Positions 50,702 to 59,250 of a stretch of DNA of 64,000 nucleotides are shown here, one piece after another (position 1 is the first letter of the stretch; each line of letters opens with the position of its first letter). Source of the stretch: Protaetiibacter sp. SSC-01. Lineage in GTDB: Bacteria > Actinomycetota > Actinomycetes > Actinomycetales > Microbacteriaceae. Below the pieces are notes generated by a model, which worked only from the letters and a program-made list of their open reading frames with translations, searched no databases and was not told the DNA's origin. The DNA lies in contig NZ_CP059987.1 of assembly GCF_014483895.1 (NCBI RefSeq), positions 1,240,001 to 1,304,000 on the forward strand, written 5' to 3'. Position numbers and translations under genes: made by a program.

Positions 50702-50757
50702 GGGCGGTCGCGGCATGCAGGGCGATGCCGTTCGAGATCTGAATATCGGAGGCTGAC

Positions 50758-51738
50758 GTGGACATCGACCTCGCCGTTTTGCGGCTCATGGAGCGAGAGC
50801 GGGAGATCCCCTTCGACGAACTCGTCCAGATCATCGAGCAGGCCATCCTCACCGCCTACCTCAAGCACACCGGACAGGGCCCCGACTCGGGCGCGCGCGC
50901 CGAGCTCGACCGCAAGACCGGGCACGTCGCCATCTACGTCCCCGAGCGCGACGACGAGGGCGAGGTCATCGGCGAGGCCGTCGACAGCCCCGACGACTTC
51001 GGCCGCATCGCCGCCTTCGCCGCGAAGCAGGTCATCAACCAGCGTCTGCGCGACATCGGCGACGACAAGGTGCTCGGCGAGTTCCGCGGCAAGGAGGGCG
51101 ACATCGTCGCAGGTGTCATCCAGCAGGGCCCCAACCCCCGCATGGTGCACATCGACCTCGGCACCGTCGAGGCGATCCTGCCGCCCGAGGAGCAGGTGCC
51201 CGGCGAAGAGTACCCGCACGGCCAGCGCATCCGCGTCTACGTCACGAGCGTCGCGAAGGGCCTCAAGGGCCCGTCGATCACGGTGAGCCGCACCCACCCG
51301 GGGCTCGTGCGCAAGCTCTTCGCACTCGAGGTGCCCGAGATCGCGTCGGGCGTCGTCGAGATCGCGTCGCTCGCCCGCGAGGCCGGCCATCGCACCAAGA
51401 TCGCCGTGCGCGCGACCCAGCCGGGCGTCAACGCGAAGGGCGCCTGCATCGGCGAGCTCGGCGCGCGCGTCCGCGCGGTCACGAGCGAGCTCGGCGAGGA
51501 GAAGATCGACATCGTCGACTGGTCCGACGACCTCGCGACCTTCGTGTCGAACGCCCTCAGCCCTGCCAAGGTCACGAGCTCGTTCGTCGTCGACCCGAAC
51601 CTCAAGGCCGTGCGCGCCCTCGTGCCCGACTACCAGCTGTCGCTCGCGATCGGCAAGGAAGGGCAGAACGCGCGCCTTGCCGCGAAGCTCACGGGCGCGC
51701 GCATCGACATCCAGCCCGACTCCGTCATGGAGGCGTAG
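50758..51738 (+). CDS. nusA: Transcription termination/antitermination protein NusA
   Basis: A 326-residue NusA: N-terminal polymerase-binding domain (DIDLAVLRLMEREREIPFDE), S1 domain (DIVAGVIQQGPNPRMVHIDL) and two KH domains (IASLAREAGHRTKIAVRA; LSLAIGKEGQNARLAAKL). The E. coli acidic repeats are absent, which is normal for actinobacteria. It heads nusA-ylxR-infB. Confidence 0.96.
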   Translation: MDIDLAVLRLMEREREIPFDELVQIIEQAILTAYLKHTGQGPDSGARAELDRKTGHVAIYVPERDDEGEVIGEAVDSPDDFGRIAAFAAKQVINQRLRDIGDDKVLGEFRGKEGDIVAGVIQQGPNPRMVHIDLGTVEAILPPEEQVPGEEYPHGQRIRVYVTSVAKGLKGPSITVSRTHPGLVRKLFALEVPEIASGVVEIASLAREAGHRTKIAVRATQPGVNAKGACIGELGARVRAVTSELGEEKIDIVDWSDDLATFVSNALSPAKVTSSFVVDPNLKAVRALVPDYQLSLAIGKEGQNARLAAKLTGARIDIQPDSVMEA

Positions 51739-51825
51739 GCCGCGTCGGAGACACGCGACGCAGCGGGCGGCGGCCGACAGGCCGCGACACGCCCGAGCCG
51801 GAACCGGAACGGGGGAGGGGGTAGG

Positions 51826-52104
51826 ATGGAACCCGTCAGAACCTGCCTGGGTTGTCGGCAGCGCGCTCCCCGCCCCTCACTCGTGAGGGTCGTCGCGCGC
51901 GACGGACGGGTCGCGGTCGATACTGCGGCACGGCTCCCGGGTCGCGGTGCATGGGTCCATCCGGATCTCGGATGCGTCGCGAACGCCGTCCGGAGACGCG
52001 CCTTCGGGCGCGCGCTCCGCCAGGAGGGCCCGCTCGACACGAGCGAGCTGACGAACCTCTATCCAGTCCCTGAAGAACAGGCTGAACGGCACATGGACAA
52101 GTAA
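51826..52104 (+). CDS. ylxR: YlxR family RNA-binding protein (DUF448)
   Basis: A 92-residue protein with the hallmark MEPVRTCLGCRQRAPRPSLV and the GRGAWVHPDLGC segment. It occurs between nusA and infB in most bacteria and is proposed to bind RNA or act as a regulator of translation-linked genes. A purine-rich gggggaggggg stretch precedes the ATG. Its start is fixed by the family pattern of a few residues before RTC-x-GC. Confidence 0.92.
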   Translation: MEPVRTCLGCRQRAPRPSLVRVVARDGRVAVDTAARLPGRGAWVHPDLGCVANAVRRRAFGRALRQEGPLDTSELTNLYPVPEEQAERHMDK

Positions 52105-52140
52105 TGAGCGGCTCGAAATGAGACCCCTCCACCACTAACG

Positions 52141-52161
52141 TCCGCTCCTGCCTGGAGCGGA
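52141..52161 (+). promoter_or_regulatory. Leader hairpin before infB
   Basis: TCCGCTCC and GGAGCGGA form eight-base arms around TGCCT, ending eight bases before the infB ribosome site (caggagaa). No T run follows, so it may affect translation or RNA stability rather than ending transcription. Confidence 0.5.
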
Positions 52162-52178
52162 ACCCAGACAGGAGAATT

Positions 52179-54866
52179 GTGGCCAACCCCCGCGTGCACG
52201 AGATCGCAGCAGAGCTCGGCATCGAATCCAACATCGCCCTTGAGAAGCTCAAGGAGATGGGCGAGTACGTGAAGTCGGCGTCGTCGTCGATCGCGCCGCC
52301 CGTCGCGCGCCGCCTCAAGCAGCAGCTCGAGGCCGACGGCGTCGCCAAGCCCAAGCCGGCGCAGCCCAAGCCGGCCCCGAAGCCGGCCGAGGCCAAGCCC
52401 GCGCCCGCGCCCGCCCCGGCCCCCGCAGCCGAGAAGCCGGCCGCGCCCGCGGCCCCGGCCCCGGCATCCGAGGCGCCCGCGGCTCCCGCAGCGCCCGCCG
52501 CCGGTGGTGGCGACCGCCCGGCCCCGGCCGCCCCGCGTCCCGCGGGAGCACCGCGACCCGGCGCGCCTCGGCCCGGCAACAACCCGTACGCGCCGAGCCA
52601 GGGTATGCAGCGCCCCGGCGCCCCGCGCCCGGGCAACAACCCCTTCTCGTCGACGCAGGGCATGCCGCGTCCGGGCGGCGGCGCGATCCCGCGTCCGGCC
52701 GCTCCGCGTCCCGGTGCCCCGCGCCCCGGCGCACCCCGTCCCGGCGCTCCGCGTCCGGGCGCCCCGCGTCCCGGCGCCCCGTTCCAGCAGCGCCCCGGCG
52801 GCCCCGGTCGTCCCGGCGGTGCCGGCGGCGGCTTCGCCGGTCGCCCCGGAGGCGGTGGCGGCTATGCCGGACGCCCCGGTGGTGGCGGCGGCCGCGGCCG
52901 TGGACCCGGCGGTGGAACCGCGGGTGCGTTCGGCAAGGGCGGCGGCAAGTCCAAGGCCCGTAAGTCGAAGCGGACGAAGCGCGCAGAATTCGAGATGCGG
53001 GAGGCCCCGCAGCTCGGAGGCGTCGCGATCCCGCGCGGCGACGGCAGCCGCGTCATCCGCCTGCGCCGCGGTGCGTCGATCAGCGACCTCGCCGACAAGC
53101 TCGAGACGCTCACCGGCTTCTCGGTGCAGCCGGGCTCGCTCGTGACCGCGCTCTTCCACCTGGGCGAGATGGCGACCGCGACCGAGTCGCTCGACGAGGC
53201 CACCTTCTCGATCCTCGGTGAGGAGCTGGGCTACAAGATCCAGATCGTCAGCCCCGAAGACGAGGACAAGGAGCTCCTCGAGGGCTTCGGGCTCGACCTC
53301 GAGCAGGAGCTCGAGGACGAGGACGACGCCGACCTCGAGATCCGGCCCCCGGTCGTCACGGTCATGGGCCACGTCGACCACGGAAAGACCAAGCTCCTCG
53401 ACGCCATCCGTCAGGCGAACGTCGTGGCGGGCGAGGCCGGCGGCATCACCCAGCACATCGGTGCGTACCAGGTGTGGACCGAGCACGACGGCATCGAGCG
53501 CGCCATCACCTTCATCGACACCCCGGGTCACGAGGCGTTCACCGCCATGCGTGCCCGCGGTGCCCAGGTGACCGACATCGCGATCCTCGTCGTCGCGGCC
53601 GACGACGGCATCATGCCGCAGACGGTTGAGGCACTGAACCACGCGCAGGCGGCCGGTGTGCCGATCGTCGTCGCGGTCAACAAGGTCGACAAGGAGGGCG
53701 CGAACCCCGCCAAGGTGCGCCAGCAGCTCACCGAGTTCGGTCTCGTGGCCGAGGAGTACGGCGGCGACACGATGTTCGTCGACGTCTCGGCGCTCAACAA
53801 CATCGGCATCAACGAGCTGCTCGACGCGGTGCTCCTCACCGCCGACGCCGGACTCGACCTGCGCGCCAACCCCAACAAGGACGCGCGCGGTGTCGCCATC
53901 GAGGCGAAGCTCGACAAGGGCCGCGGCGCCGTCGCGACCGTGCTCATCCAGTCGGGAACGCTGCGCGTCGGTGACGCGATCGTCGCAGGCACGGCCTACG
54001 GCCGCGTCCGTGCGATGCACGACGAGAACGGCGACCCGGTCGAGGAGGCCGCACCGTCGCGTCCGGTTCAGGTGCAGGGTCTCTCGACCGTGCCCCGCGC
54101 CGGCGACACCTTCCTCGTCACCGAGGAGGACCGCACGGCCCGGCAGATCGCCGAGAAGCGCGAAGCCGTCGAGCGCAACGCCCAGCTGGCCAAGGCCCGC
54201 AAGCGCATCTCGCTCGAGGACTTCACCCGCGCGCTCGAAGAGGGCAAGGTCGACTCGCTCAACCTCATCATCAAGGGTGACGTCTCCGGTGCCGTCGAGG
54301 CGCTCGAGGAGTCGCTGCTCAAGATCGAGGTCGACGACAGCGTCCAGCTCCGCATCCTGCACCGCGGTGTCGGTGCGATCACCGAGTCGGACATCGACCT
54401 GGCGACGATCGACAACGCGATCGTCATCGGCTTCAACGTGCGGCCCGACGTCAAGGCACGCGAGCGCGCCGCCCGCGAGGGCATCGACGTGCGCTTCTAC
54501 TCGGTCATCTACTCGGCGCTCGACGACATCGAGTCGTCGCTCAAGGGCATGCTCAAGCCGGAGTACGAGGAGGTCCAGTCGGGCGTCGCGGAGATCCGCG
54601 AGGTGTTCCGCTCCTCCAAGTTCGGCAACATCGCGGGTGTGCTCGTCCGCTCCGGCACGATCACGCGCAACGCCAAGGCGCGCGTCATCCGCGACGGCGT
54701 TGTCGTCGGCGACAACCTCGCCATCGAGTCGCTGCGTCGCTTCAAGGACGACGTCACCGAGGTCAAGACGGACTTCGAGGCCGGTATCGGCCTCGGCAAG
54801 TTCAACGACATCCAGATCGGCGACGAGATCGAGACGATCGAGCTGGTCGAGAAGCCGCGCGGCTAG
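52179..54866 (+). CDS. infB: Translation initiation factor IF-2
   Basis: An 895-residue GTPase that brings initiator tRNA to the small ribosomal subunit. GTG start behind caggagaa. The N-terminal 280 residues are Ala/Pro/Gly-rich, including about six GAPRP repeats and a Gly/Arg stretch. The conserved core has [16 protein letters not shown] (G1), [17 protein letters not shown] (G3) and [12 protein letters not shown] (G4), followed by domains II to IV. The low-complexity N-terminus is longer than in E. coli but usual for high-GC actinobacteria. Confidence 0.97.
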   Translation: MANPRVHEIAAELGIESNIALEKLKEMGEYVKSASSSIAPPVARRLKQQLEADGVAKPKPAQPKPAPKPAEAKPAPAPAPAPAAEKPAAPAAPAPASEAPAAPAAPAAGGGDRPAPAAPRPAGAPRPGAPRPGNNPYAPSQGMQRPGAPRPGNNPFSSTQGMPRPGGGAIPRPAAPRPGAPRPGAPRPGAPRPGAPRPGAPFQQRPGGPGRPGGAGGGFAGRPGGGGGYAGRPGGGGGRGRGPGGGTAGAFGKGGGKSKARKSKRTKRAEFEMREAPQLGGVAIPRGDGSRVIRLRRGASISDLADKLETLTGFSVQPGSLVTALFHLGEMATATESLDEATFSILGEELGYKIQIVSPEDEDKELLEGFGLDLEQELEDEDDADLEIRPPVVTVMGHVDHGKTKLLDAIRQANVVAGEAGGITQHIGAYQVWTEHDGIERAITFIDTPGHEAFTAMRARGAQVTDIAILVVAADDGIMPQTVEALNHAQAAGVPIVVAVNKVDKEGANPAKVRQQLTEFGLVAEEYGGDTMFVDVSALNNIGINELLDAVLLTADAGLDLRANPNKDARGVAIEAKLDKGRGAVATVLIQSGTLRVGDAIVAGTAYGRVRAMHDENGDPVEEAAPSRPVQVQGLSTVPRAGDTFLVTEEDRTARQIAEKREAVERNAQLAKARKRISLEDFTRALEEGKVDSLNLIIKGDVSGAVEALEESLLKIEVDDSVQLRILHRGVGAITESDIDLATIDNAIVIGFNVRPDVKARERAAREGIDVRFYSVIYSALDDIESSLKGMLKPEYEEVQSGVAEIREVFRSSKFGNIAGVLVRSGTITRNAKARVIRDGVVVGDNLAIESLRRFKDDVTEVKTDFEAGIGLGKFNDIQIGDEIETIELVEKPRG

Positions 54867-54880
54867 TCATCACGGGTGAC

Positions 54881-54985
54881 GGCGGCTTCGGGGGACGGAT
54901 GTCCCTTCTGAGTCAAGAGCGGGGGCCCCTTCCCCGATTGACTCAGAAGGGACATCCGACCCCCTCCGCCGCCTGAGTCCTTTTT
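54881..54985 (+). terminator. Very long near-perfect hairpin with T run between infB and rbfA
   Basis: Arms of 21 bases (54896-54916 and 54938-54958) pair perfectly; the inner loop adds a five-base GC stem and the outside adds GGGGG/CCCCC and GGCGG/CCGCC pairs. The whole element is close to a 90-base symmetrical stem. TTTTT at 54981-54985 follows after ten bases. It begins 14 bases after the infB stop and would strongly reduce read-through into rbfA. Confidence 0.7.
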
Positions 54986-55030
54986 CCGGCCGCGCTTGCG
55001 ACCACCTCATCGAGAGGGCAGGAGAGAACA

Positions 55031-55474
55031 ATGGGTGAGAACCCTCGGGCGGCCAAGGTCGCCGACCGCATCCGCGAGATCATCGCGCAGCGCCTCGAGC
55101 GGGGGCTGCGCGACCCGCGCCTCGGTTTCGTGACCATCACCGACGTGCGCGTCACGGGCGACCTGCAGCACGCGAGCGTCTTCTACACGGTCTACGGCAC
55201 CGAGGAGGAGCGCGCGGACTCCGCCGCGGCGCTCAAGGCCGCCACCGGCATGCTGCGCACCGAGGTCGGACGCAACCTCAACCTGCGTCTCACGCCGAGC
55301 CTCGAGTTCATCGCCGACGCGATCCCCGAGAACGCCGCCGCGATCGACGCCCTGCTCCGCGAGGCGACCGAGCGCGACAACGAGGCCCGCGCCCTCGCCG
55401 CGAACGCGGCCTACGCGGGCGACGAGGACCCCTACGTCAAGCCGCGCGAGCTCGACGACGAGGACGAGGAGTGA
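55031..55474 (+). CDS. rbfA: Ribosome-binding factor A
   Basis: A 147-residue KH-like protein for 30S subunit maturation. Typical parts are RVADRIREIIAQRLERGLRD (in slightly different register), VTITDVRVTGDLQHASVFYT and TPSLEFIADAI. The start is preceded by caggagag. An acidic tail (YVKPRELDDEDEE) ends it. It lies behind a strong hairpin, so it may rely on its own promoter; the usual next gene truB is not here. Confidence 0.93.
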   Translation: MGENPRAAKVADRIREIIAQRLERGLRDPRLGFVTITDVRVTGDLQHASVFYTVYGTEEERADSAAALKAATGMLRTEVGRNLNLRLTPSLEFIADAIPENAAAIDALLREATERDNEARALAANAAYAGDEDPYVKPRELDDEDEE

Positions 55475-55481
55475 CCGCTGG

Positions 55482-55520
55482 GCTGATCTCGACACGCGGC
55501 TGCGCTGCTACTCGATCAGC
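55482..55520. repeat. REP-like hairpin, first of a facing pair
   Basis: Ends GCTGATC and GATCAGC surround a core gcggctgcgctgc. It begins eight bases after the rbfA stop and faces the next element. Confidence 0.7.
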
Positions 55521-55529
55521 GAGTTGCAC

Positions 55530-55570
55530 GCTGGTTGAGTAGCCCGCGCAGCGGGCGTGTCGAAACCAGC
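55530..55570. repeat. REP-like hairpin, second of the pair
   Basis: Runs from GCTGGTTGAGTAGC to GTGTCGAAACCAGC with a GCCCGC/GCGGGC core. This is the cleanest single example of the family that fills 29113-29712. Confidence 0.75.
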
Positions 55571-55609
55571 CCCCGGAATGACCCCGCGTCCGCTCGCGTT
55601 AGGCCCAGG

Positions 55610-56659
55610 GTGACACCCGCGCTCTCCGTCCTCGACCTCGTGCCGGTCCGCACCGGCCAGACCTCCGCGGATGCCGTGGCCGCGTCGCTCGCGCTCGCCC
55701 GCCTCGCCGACGAGCTCGGCTACGAGCGCTACTGGTACGCCGAGCACCACAACATGCCGTCCGTGGCGTCGACCACGCCGCCCGTGCTCATCGCCGCGAC
55801 CGCCGCGCGCACCGAGCGCATCCGCGTCGGATCGGGCGGCGTCATGCTGCCGAACCACGCGCCGCTCGTCGTCGCCGAGCAGTTCGCCGCGCTCGAAGCT
55901 CTCGCGCCCGGTCGCATCGACCTCGGCATCGGGCGAGCCCCGGGCTCCGACCCCGTGATCTCCGCGCTGCTGCGCGCGAGCGGCCCCACGAGCGAGGTCG
56001 ACCGCTTCGAGGGGCACCTCGGCGACATCCGCGCCCTCGCCGGAGAGGGCGCGACCGTCACGGTCAACACGCGCGACGGCCTGCGCGACTACGAGGTGCG
56101 TGCGACCCCCGCCGCATCCGGTCTGCCGGAGCTGTGGCTGCTCGGCTCGTCCGACTACTCGGCGCACCTCGCCGCCAAGCTCGGCCTGCCGTACGTCTTC
56201 GCCCACCACTTCTCGGGCGAGGGCACCGAGCGCGCGCTCGCGATCTACCGCAGCGAGTTCCGGCCCTCCGAGACGCTCGCCGCACCGCGCACCTTCCTCA
56301 CCCTCAACGTCGTCGTCGCCGACACCGCCGAGGAGGCGTACGCACGCGCGCTCCCATCGCTGCAGAACATGGCGCGCCTGCGCACGGGAAAGCCGCTGCG
56401 CCCGCTCGACACGGTCGAAGTCGCCGAGCGCGAGGAGCTCGACGTCGCCTCCCGCCACGTCATCGACGCGATGCTCGAGCGCTGGGTCGTCGACGCGCCG
56501 GATGCCGCGGCAGGCCGCATCCGGGAGCTCGCCTCGCGCTTCGGCGTCGACGAGGTCATGGTGTCGCCCGGCGCCGGCTCGCGCGAGCACGAGCCCGCCG
56601 GCCGCGCGCTCGGTCGCGAGCGCACGCTCGAGCTGCTGGCCGCGTCACTCGCCGGTTGA
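55610..56659 (+). CDS. LLM-class flavin-dependent oxidoreductase
   Basis: A 349-residue luciferase-like monooxygenase. It begins LSVLDLVPVRTGQTSADAVA and contains YERYWYAEHHNMPSVASTTP, RIRVGSGGVMLPNHAPLVVA and RIDLGIGRAPGSDP, the usual pattern of the group that uses FMN or F420. The GTG at 55610 was chosen because the family begins just before the LSVLD strand. It stands alone between two REP-like regions; the substrate is unknown. Confidence 0.87.
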   Translation: MTPALSVLDLVPVRTGQTSADAVAASLALARLADELGYERYWYAEHHNMPSVASTTPPVLIAATAARTERIRVGSGGVMLPNHAPLVVAEQFAALEALAPGRIDLGIGRAPGSDPVISALLRASGPTSEVDRFEGHLGDIRALAGEGATVTVNTRDGLRDYEVRATPAASGLPELWLLGSSDYSAHLAAKLGLPYVFAHHFSGEGTERALAIYRSEFRPSETLAAPRTFLTLNVVVADTAEEAYARALPSLQNMARLRTGKPLRPLDTVEVAEREELDVASRHVIDAMLERWVVDAPDAAAGRIRELASRFGVDEVMVSPGAGSREHEPAGRALGRERTLELLAASLAG

Positions 56660-56667
56660 GTAGCTGC

Positions 56668-56710
56668 GGTCTCGAGAGGCGTCCGCTGCGCGGGCGCTCC
56701 TCGACCACCC
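56668..56710. repeat. REP-like hairpin, GGTCTCGAGA subtype
   Basis: Nearly identical to the copy at 204-247 (same ccgctgcgcgggcgctcctcg core). It lies between the convergent oxidoreductase and Fpg-like genes, and a ccggttgagtagc fragment of the other subtype directly precedes it. Confidence 0.65.
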
Positions 56711-56720
56711 GGGTGCGGCC

Positions 56721-57584
56721 CTACTTCAGCAACCGGTCCATCACGCGGTCACTGAGCTTCTTGCCGCCCGTCTGACACCCCGGGCAGTACTGGAAGGTGC
56801 GGTCGGCGAAGATCACCTGCTCGATGCGCGTTCCGCACACGGGGCACGGCTCGCGAAAGCGCCCGTGCACGCGCAGGTTCGACTTCTTCTCGGCCTTGAG
56901 CTCGGATGCCGGCGTGCCCTCGGCGCGTGCCACCGCATCCGCGAGCGTCGTGCGGAGCGCCTCGTAGAGCGCGGCCGAATCGTCGTCGCCCATTGCGGCG
57001 GGCTTGAACGGCGACATGCGCGCGACGTGCAGGATCTCGTCGGAGTACGCGTTGCCGATGCCGGCGACGACGGACTGGTCGCGCAGCACGCTCTTGAGCT
57101 GAGCGCGGCCCTGTGCGGCGAGGATCTCCCGGAAGCGCGCGAGGGTGAAGTCGTCGGCGAGCGGATCCGGCCCGAGGCGGGCGATGCCCGGCACCTCTGC
57201 GGGGTCGCGCACGACGTAAAGCGCGAGGCTCTTCTTCGTGCCCGCCTCGGTCACGTCGAAGCCCGATCCGTCGTCGAGCACGAGTCGCGCCGCGAGGGGG
57301 CCTGCGCCCGGGCGCCCCGAACTCTGCGGCGCCGCGGCGCGCCAGCGGACCCAGCCCGCGCGTGCGAGATGCATGACGAGGTGGAGCCCGCCGTCGGTCG
57401 CGAGGTCGAGGAACTTGCCGTGGCGCGTCACCCCGGCGATCCGCTCGCCCGCGAGCGACTCGACCGGCGGGTCGTAGGTCTTGAGCGCCGGGAAGGCGAC
57501 GATCTGCAGGCGCGCGATCTCGCGACCACGCAGCCGCGCATCCAGGTCGGATGCCAGCGCGTGCACCTCGGGCAGCTCCGGCAT
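56721..57584 (-). CDS. Fpg/Nei-family DNA glycosylase
   Basis: A 287-residue base-excision enzyme with AP-lyase activity in its family. The catalytic N-terminus MPELPEVHALASDL (Pro2, Glu3) is intact, a lysine sits in VTRHGKFLDL, an H2TH region includes QSVVAGIGNAYSDEIL, and the C-terminal zinc finger reads CPVCGTRIEQVIFADRTFQ then CPGC. It follows mutY on the same strand by 67 bases, forming an 8-oxoguanine repair pair. It may be MutM or the related Nei type; the AGIGNAY string fits Fpg better. Confidence 0.9.
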   Translation of the reverse strand: MPELPEVHALASDLDARLRGREIARLQIVAFPALKTYDPPVESLAGERIAGVTRHGKFLDLATDGGLHLVMHLARAGWVRWRAAAPQSSGRPGAGPLAARLVLDDGSGFDVTEAGTKKSLALYVVRDPAEVPGIARLGPDPLADDFTLARFREILAAQGRAQLKSVLRDQSVVAGIGNAYSDEILHVARMSPFKPAAMGDDDSAALYEALRTTLADAVARAEGTPASELKAEKKSNLRVHGRFREPCPVCGTRIEQVIFADRTFQYCPGCQTGGKKLSDRVMDRLLK

Positions 57585-57651
57585 GCCGACAGTGTGCCGC
57601 AGTCCGCCGACGCGCGCTGGATCAGGCGCCCGTGACGACGCGCGGATCGCG

Positions 57652-58539
57652 TCAGGCGCTCGGGAGGGCGTAGCCCGCGTCGCCCGCCTCCACGAGGCCG
57701 TCGGCGAGGAGCCCGGCGAGGGCGCGCTCGCGCTGCACGGCATCCGGCCAGAGCTCCGCGATCCGCTCGGCGGGCACCGGCAGTTCGCTCGCGCGCAGCT
57801 CGCGCAGGATGCGTCCGCGCACCTCGCGGTCGGACCCCGCGTACGGCTTCTGCTTGGGCGCCATCGGGCCCGTGTAGGCGGGGTAGCCGGCCGCCCGCCA
57901 CACGCACGCGTCGGCGATCGGGCACGCCTCGCACGCGGGAGCGCGGGCCGTGCACACCGTCTGACCGAGCTCCATCATCCCGGCATTGGCGAGCCGCGCC
58001 CGCCCGGCATCCTCGGGCAGCAGCGACTCCATGAGCGCGTGCTCCTCGCGCGTGCGCGCCGGACCCGGCTCGCCGACGCCGCGCACCGCCCGCGCGAGCA
58101 CGCGGCGCACGTTGACGTCGACGACGGGCACTCGGATGCCGTACGCGAACGCCGCGACGGCGCGCGCCGTGTAGGGGCCGACGCCGGGCAGCGCGAGCAG
58201 AGCGTCGACGTCGGCGGGCACCTCTCCGCCGTGCCGCTCGGTGATCGCGACGGATGCCGCGTGCAGGTTGAGCGCGCGCCGCGGGTAGCCGAGGCGGTCC
58301 CACGCGCGCACCGCCTCGCCGGGCGGAACGGCCGCGAGGGCGGCAGGGGTCGGCCAGCGCGCGAGCCATTCCTCGAGGCGCGGGATCACGCGCGCGACGG
58401 GGGTCTGCTGCAGCATGAACTCCGACACGAGCACGCCCCACGCGGGGAAGCCCGGCGCCCGCCAGGGGAGCGGGCGGTGACCCGCTGCGAACCAGGAGGC
58501 GACGCGCTCGCCGATCCCGGCATCCGTGCGTCCCGCCAC
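57652..58539 (-). CDS. mutY: A/G-specific adenine glycosylase
   Basis: A 295-residue HhH-GPD enzyme that removes adenine opposite 8-oxoguanine. It has PLPWRAPGFPAWGVLVSEFM, LQQTPVARVIPR, LPGVGPYTARAVAAFA (helix-hairpin-helix), the catalytic Asp in VDVNVRRVLAR and the 4Fe-4S cluster pattern C-x6-C-x2-C-x5-C. The C-terminal MutT-like domain is short or missing, as in many actinobacteria. GTG 58539 is chosen over an in-frame ATG 54 bases upstream because a TACGCT box lies six bases before it. Confidence 0.92.
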   Translation of the reverse strand: MAGRTDAGIGERVASWFAAGHRPLPWRAPGFPAWGVLVSEFMLQQTPVARVIPRLEEWLARWPTPAALAAVPPGEAVRAWDRLGYPRRALNLHAASVAITERHGGEVPADVDALLALPGVGPYTARAVAAFAYGIRVPVVDVNVRRVLARAVRGVGEPGPARTREEHALMESLLPEDAGRARLANAGMMELGQTVCTARAPACEACPIADACVWRAAGYPAYTGPMAPKQKPYAGSDREVRGRILRELRASELPVPAERIAELWPDAVQRERALAGLLADGLVEAGDAGYALPSA

Positions 58540-58545
58540 CCCTCC

Positions 58546-58551
58546 AGCGTA
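58546..58551 (-). promoter_or_regulatory. -10 box TACGCT, leaderless start for mutY
   Basis: On the minus strand TACGCT, six bases, then GTG 58539. The divergent kinase box lies only 14 bases away. Confidence 0.6.
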
Positions 58552-58565
58552 GGCGGGGCCGCGCG

Positions 58566-58571
58566 TAGGCT
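58566..58571 (+). promoter_or_regulatory. -10 box TAGGCT, leaderless start for a uridine-kinase-like gene
   Basis: TAGGCT, six bases, then ATG 58578. Confidence 0.65.
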
Positions 58572-58577
58572 GACGCC

Positions 58578-59246
58578 ATGGCGAGATGGGCACCGCAGCG
58601 CCGCGACGTGATGGCCGCGACCGTCGACGAGATCCTCGGCAACTACCGACGCGGCCGGATCACGATCGGCGTCGACGGCCGCACGGCCTCGGGGAAGTCG
58701 ACGTTCGCCGACGACCTCGCGCGCGAGTTCGAGCGGCGCGGGTACGTGACCGCCCGCGCGTCGCTCGACGACTTCCTCAACCCCGCCGAGCAGCGCTACC
58801 GGCGCGGACGGTACTCGCCCGAGGGCTACTACCGCGACGCGTACGCCTACGACGTCTTCCGGCGCGTGCTGATCGAGCCGTTCCGCATGGGCGGCTCGGC
58901 CGCGTTCGTGACGGCCGCCTACGACAAGGTGCGCGACGTGCAGCTCGAGCCGAAGTGGCGCACGGGGCCCGACGACGTCTTCCTCGTCGTCGACGGCGGG
59001 TTCCTCGACCGCCCGGAGCTGCGCGGCGTCTGGAACTACACGATCTGGCTCGACGCCGACGACGACGTCCGGGCGAAGCGCCTGCACGCGCGCGACGGCA
59101 TCGAATCGGCGTCCGAGCTCGCCGCGCGCTACGAGGGCGCCCACGAGCTCTACGAGCGCGACGCGCATCCGCGTCAGACGGCGACGGCGATCATCGACAA
59201 CACCGATCCCGAGCACCCGAGACGCGTCTTCGCCGACGCGTGCTGA
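58578..59246 (+). CDS. Uridine kinase-like P-loop kinase
   Basis: A 222-residue phosphotransferase. Walker A is IGVDGRTASGKSTFADDLA, followed by the substrate Asp region ARASLDDFLNPAEQRYRRGR and YYRDAYAYD. These match the uridine kinase/phosphoribulokinase group, but the protein lacks the full Udk core and belongs to an actinobacterial subgroup of unknown substrate. It is divergent from mutY, and the two promoters almost touch. Confidence 0.82.
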   Translation: MARWAPQRRDVMAATVDEILGNYRRGRITIGVDGRTASGKSTFADDLAREFERRGYVTARASLDDFLNPAEQRYRRGRYSPEGYYRDAYAYDVFRRVLIEPFRMGGSAAFVTAAYDKVRDVQLEPKWRTGPDDVFLVVDGGFLDRPELRGVWNYTIWLDADDDVRAKRLHARDGIESASELAARYEGAHELYERDAHPRQTATAIIDNTDPEHPRRVFADAC

Positions 59247-59250
59247 GCAG

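Noticed and set aside
51822-51827. TAGGAT as leaderless box for ylxR
   Set aside because: It overlaps the ATG itself and no start codon lies six or seven bases further on.
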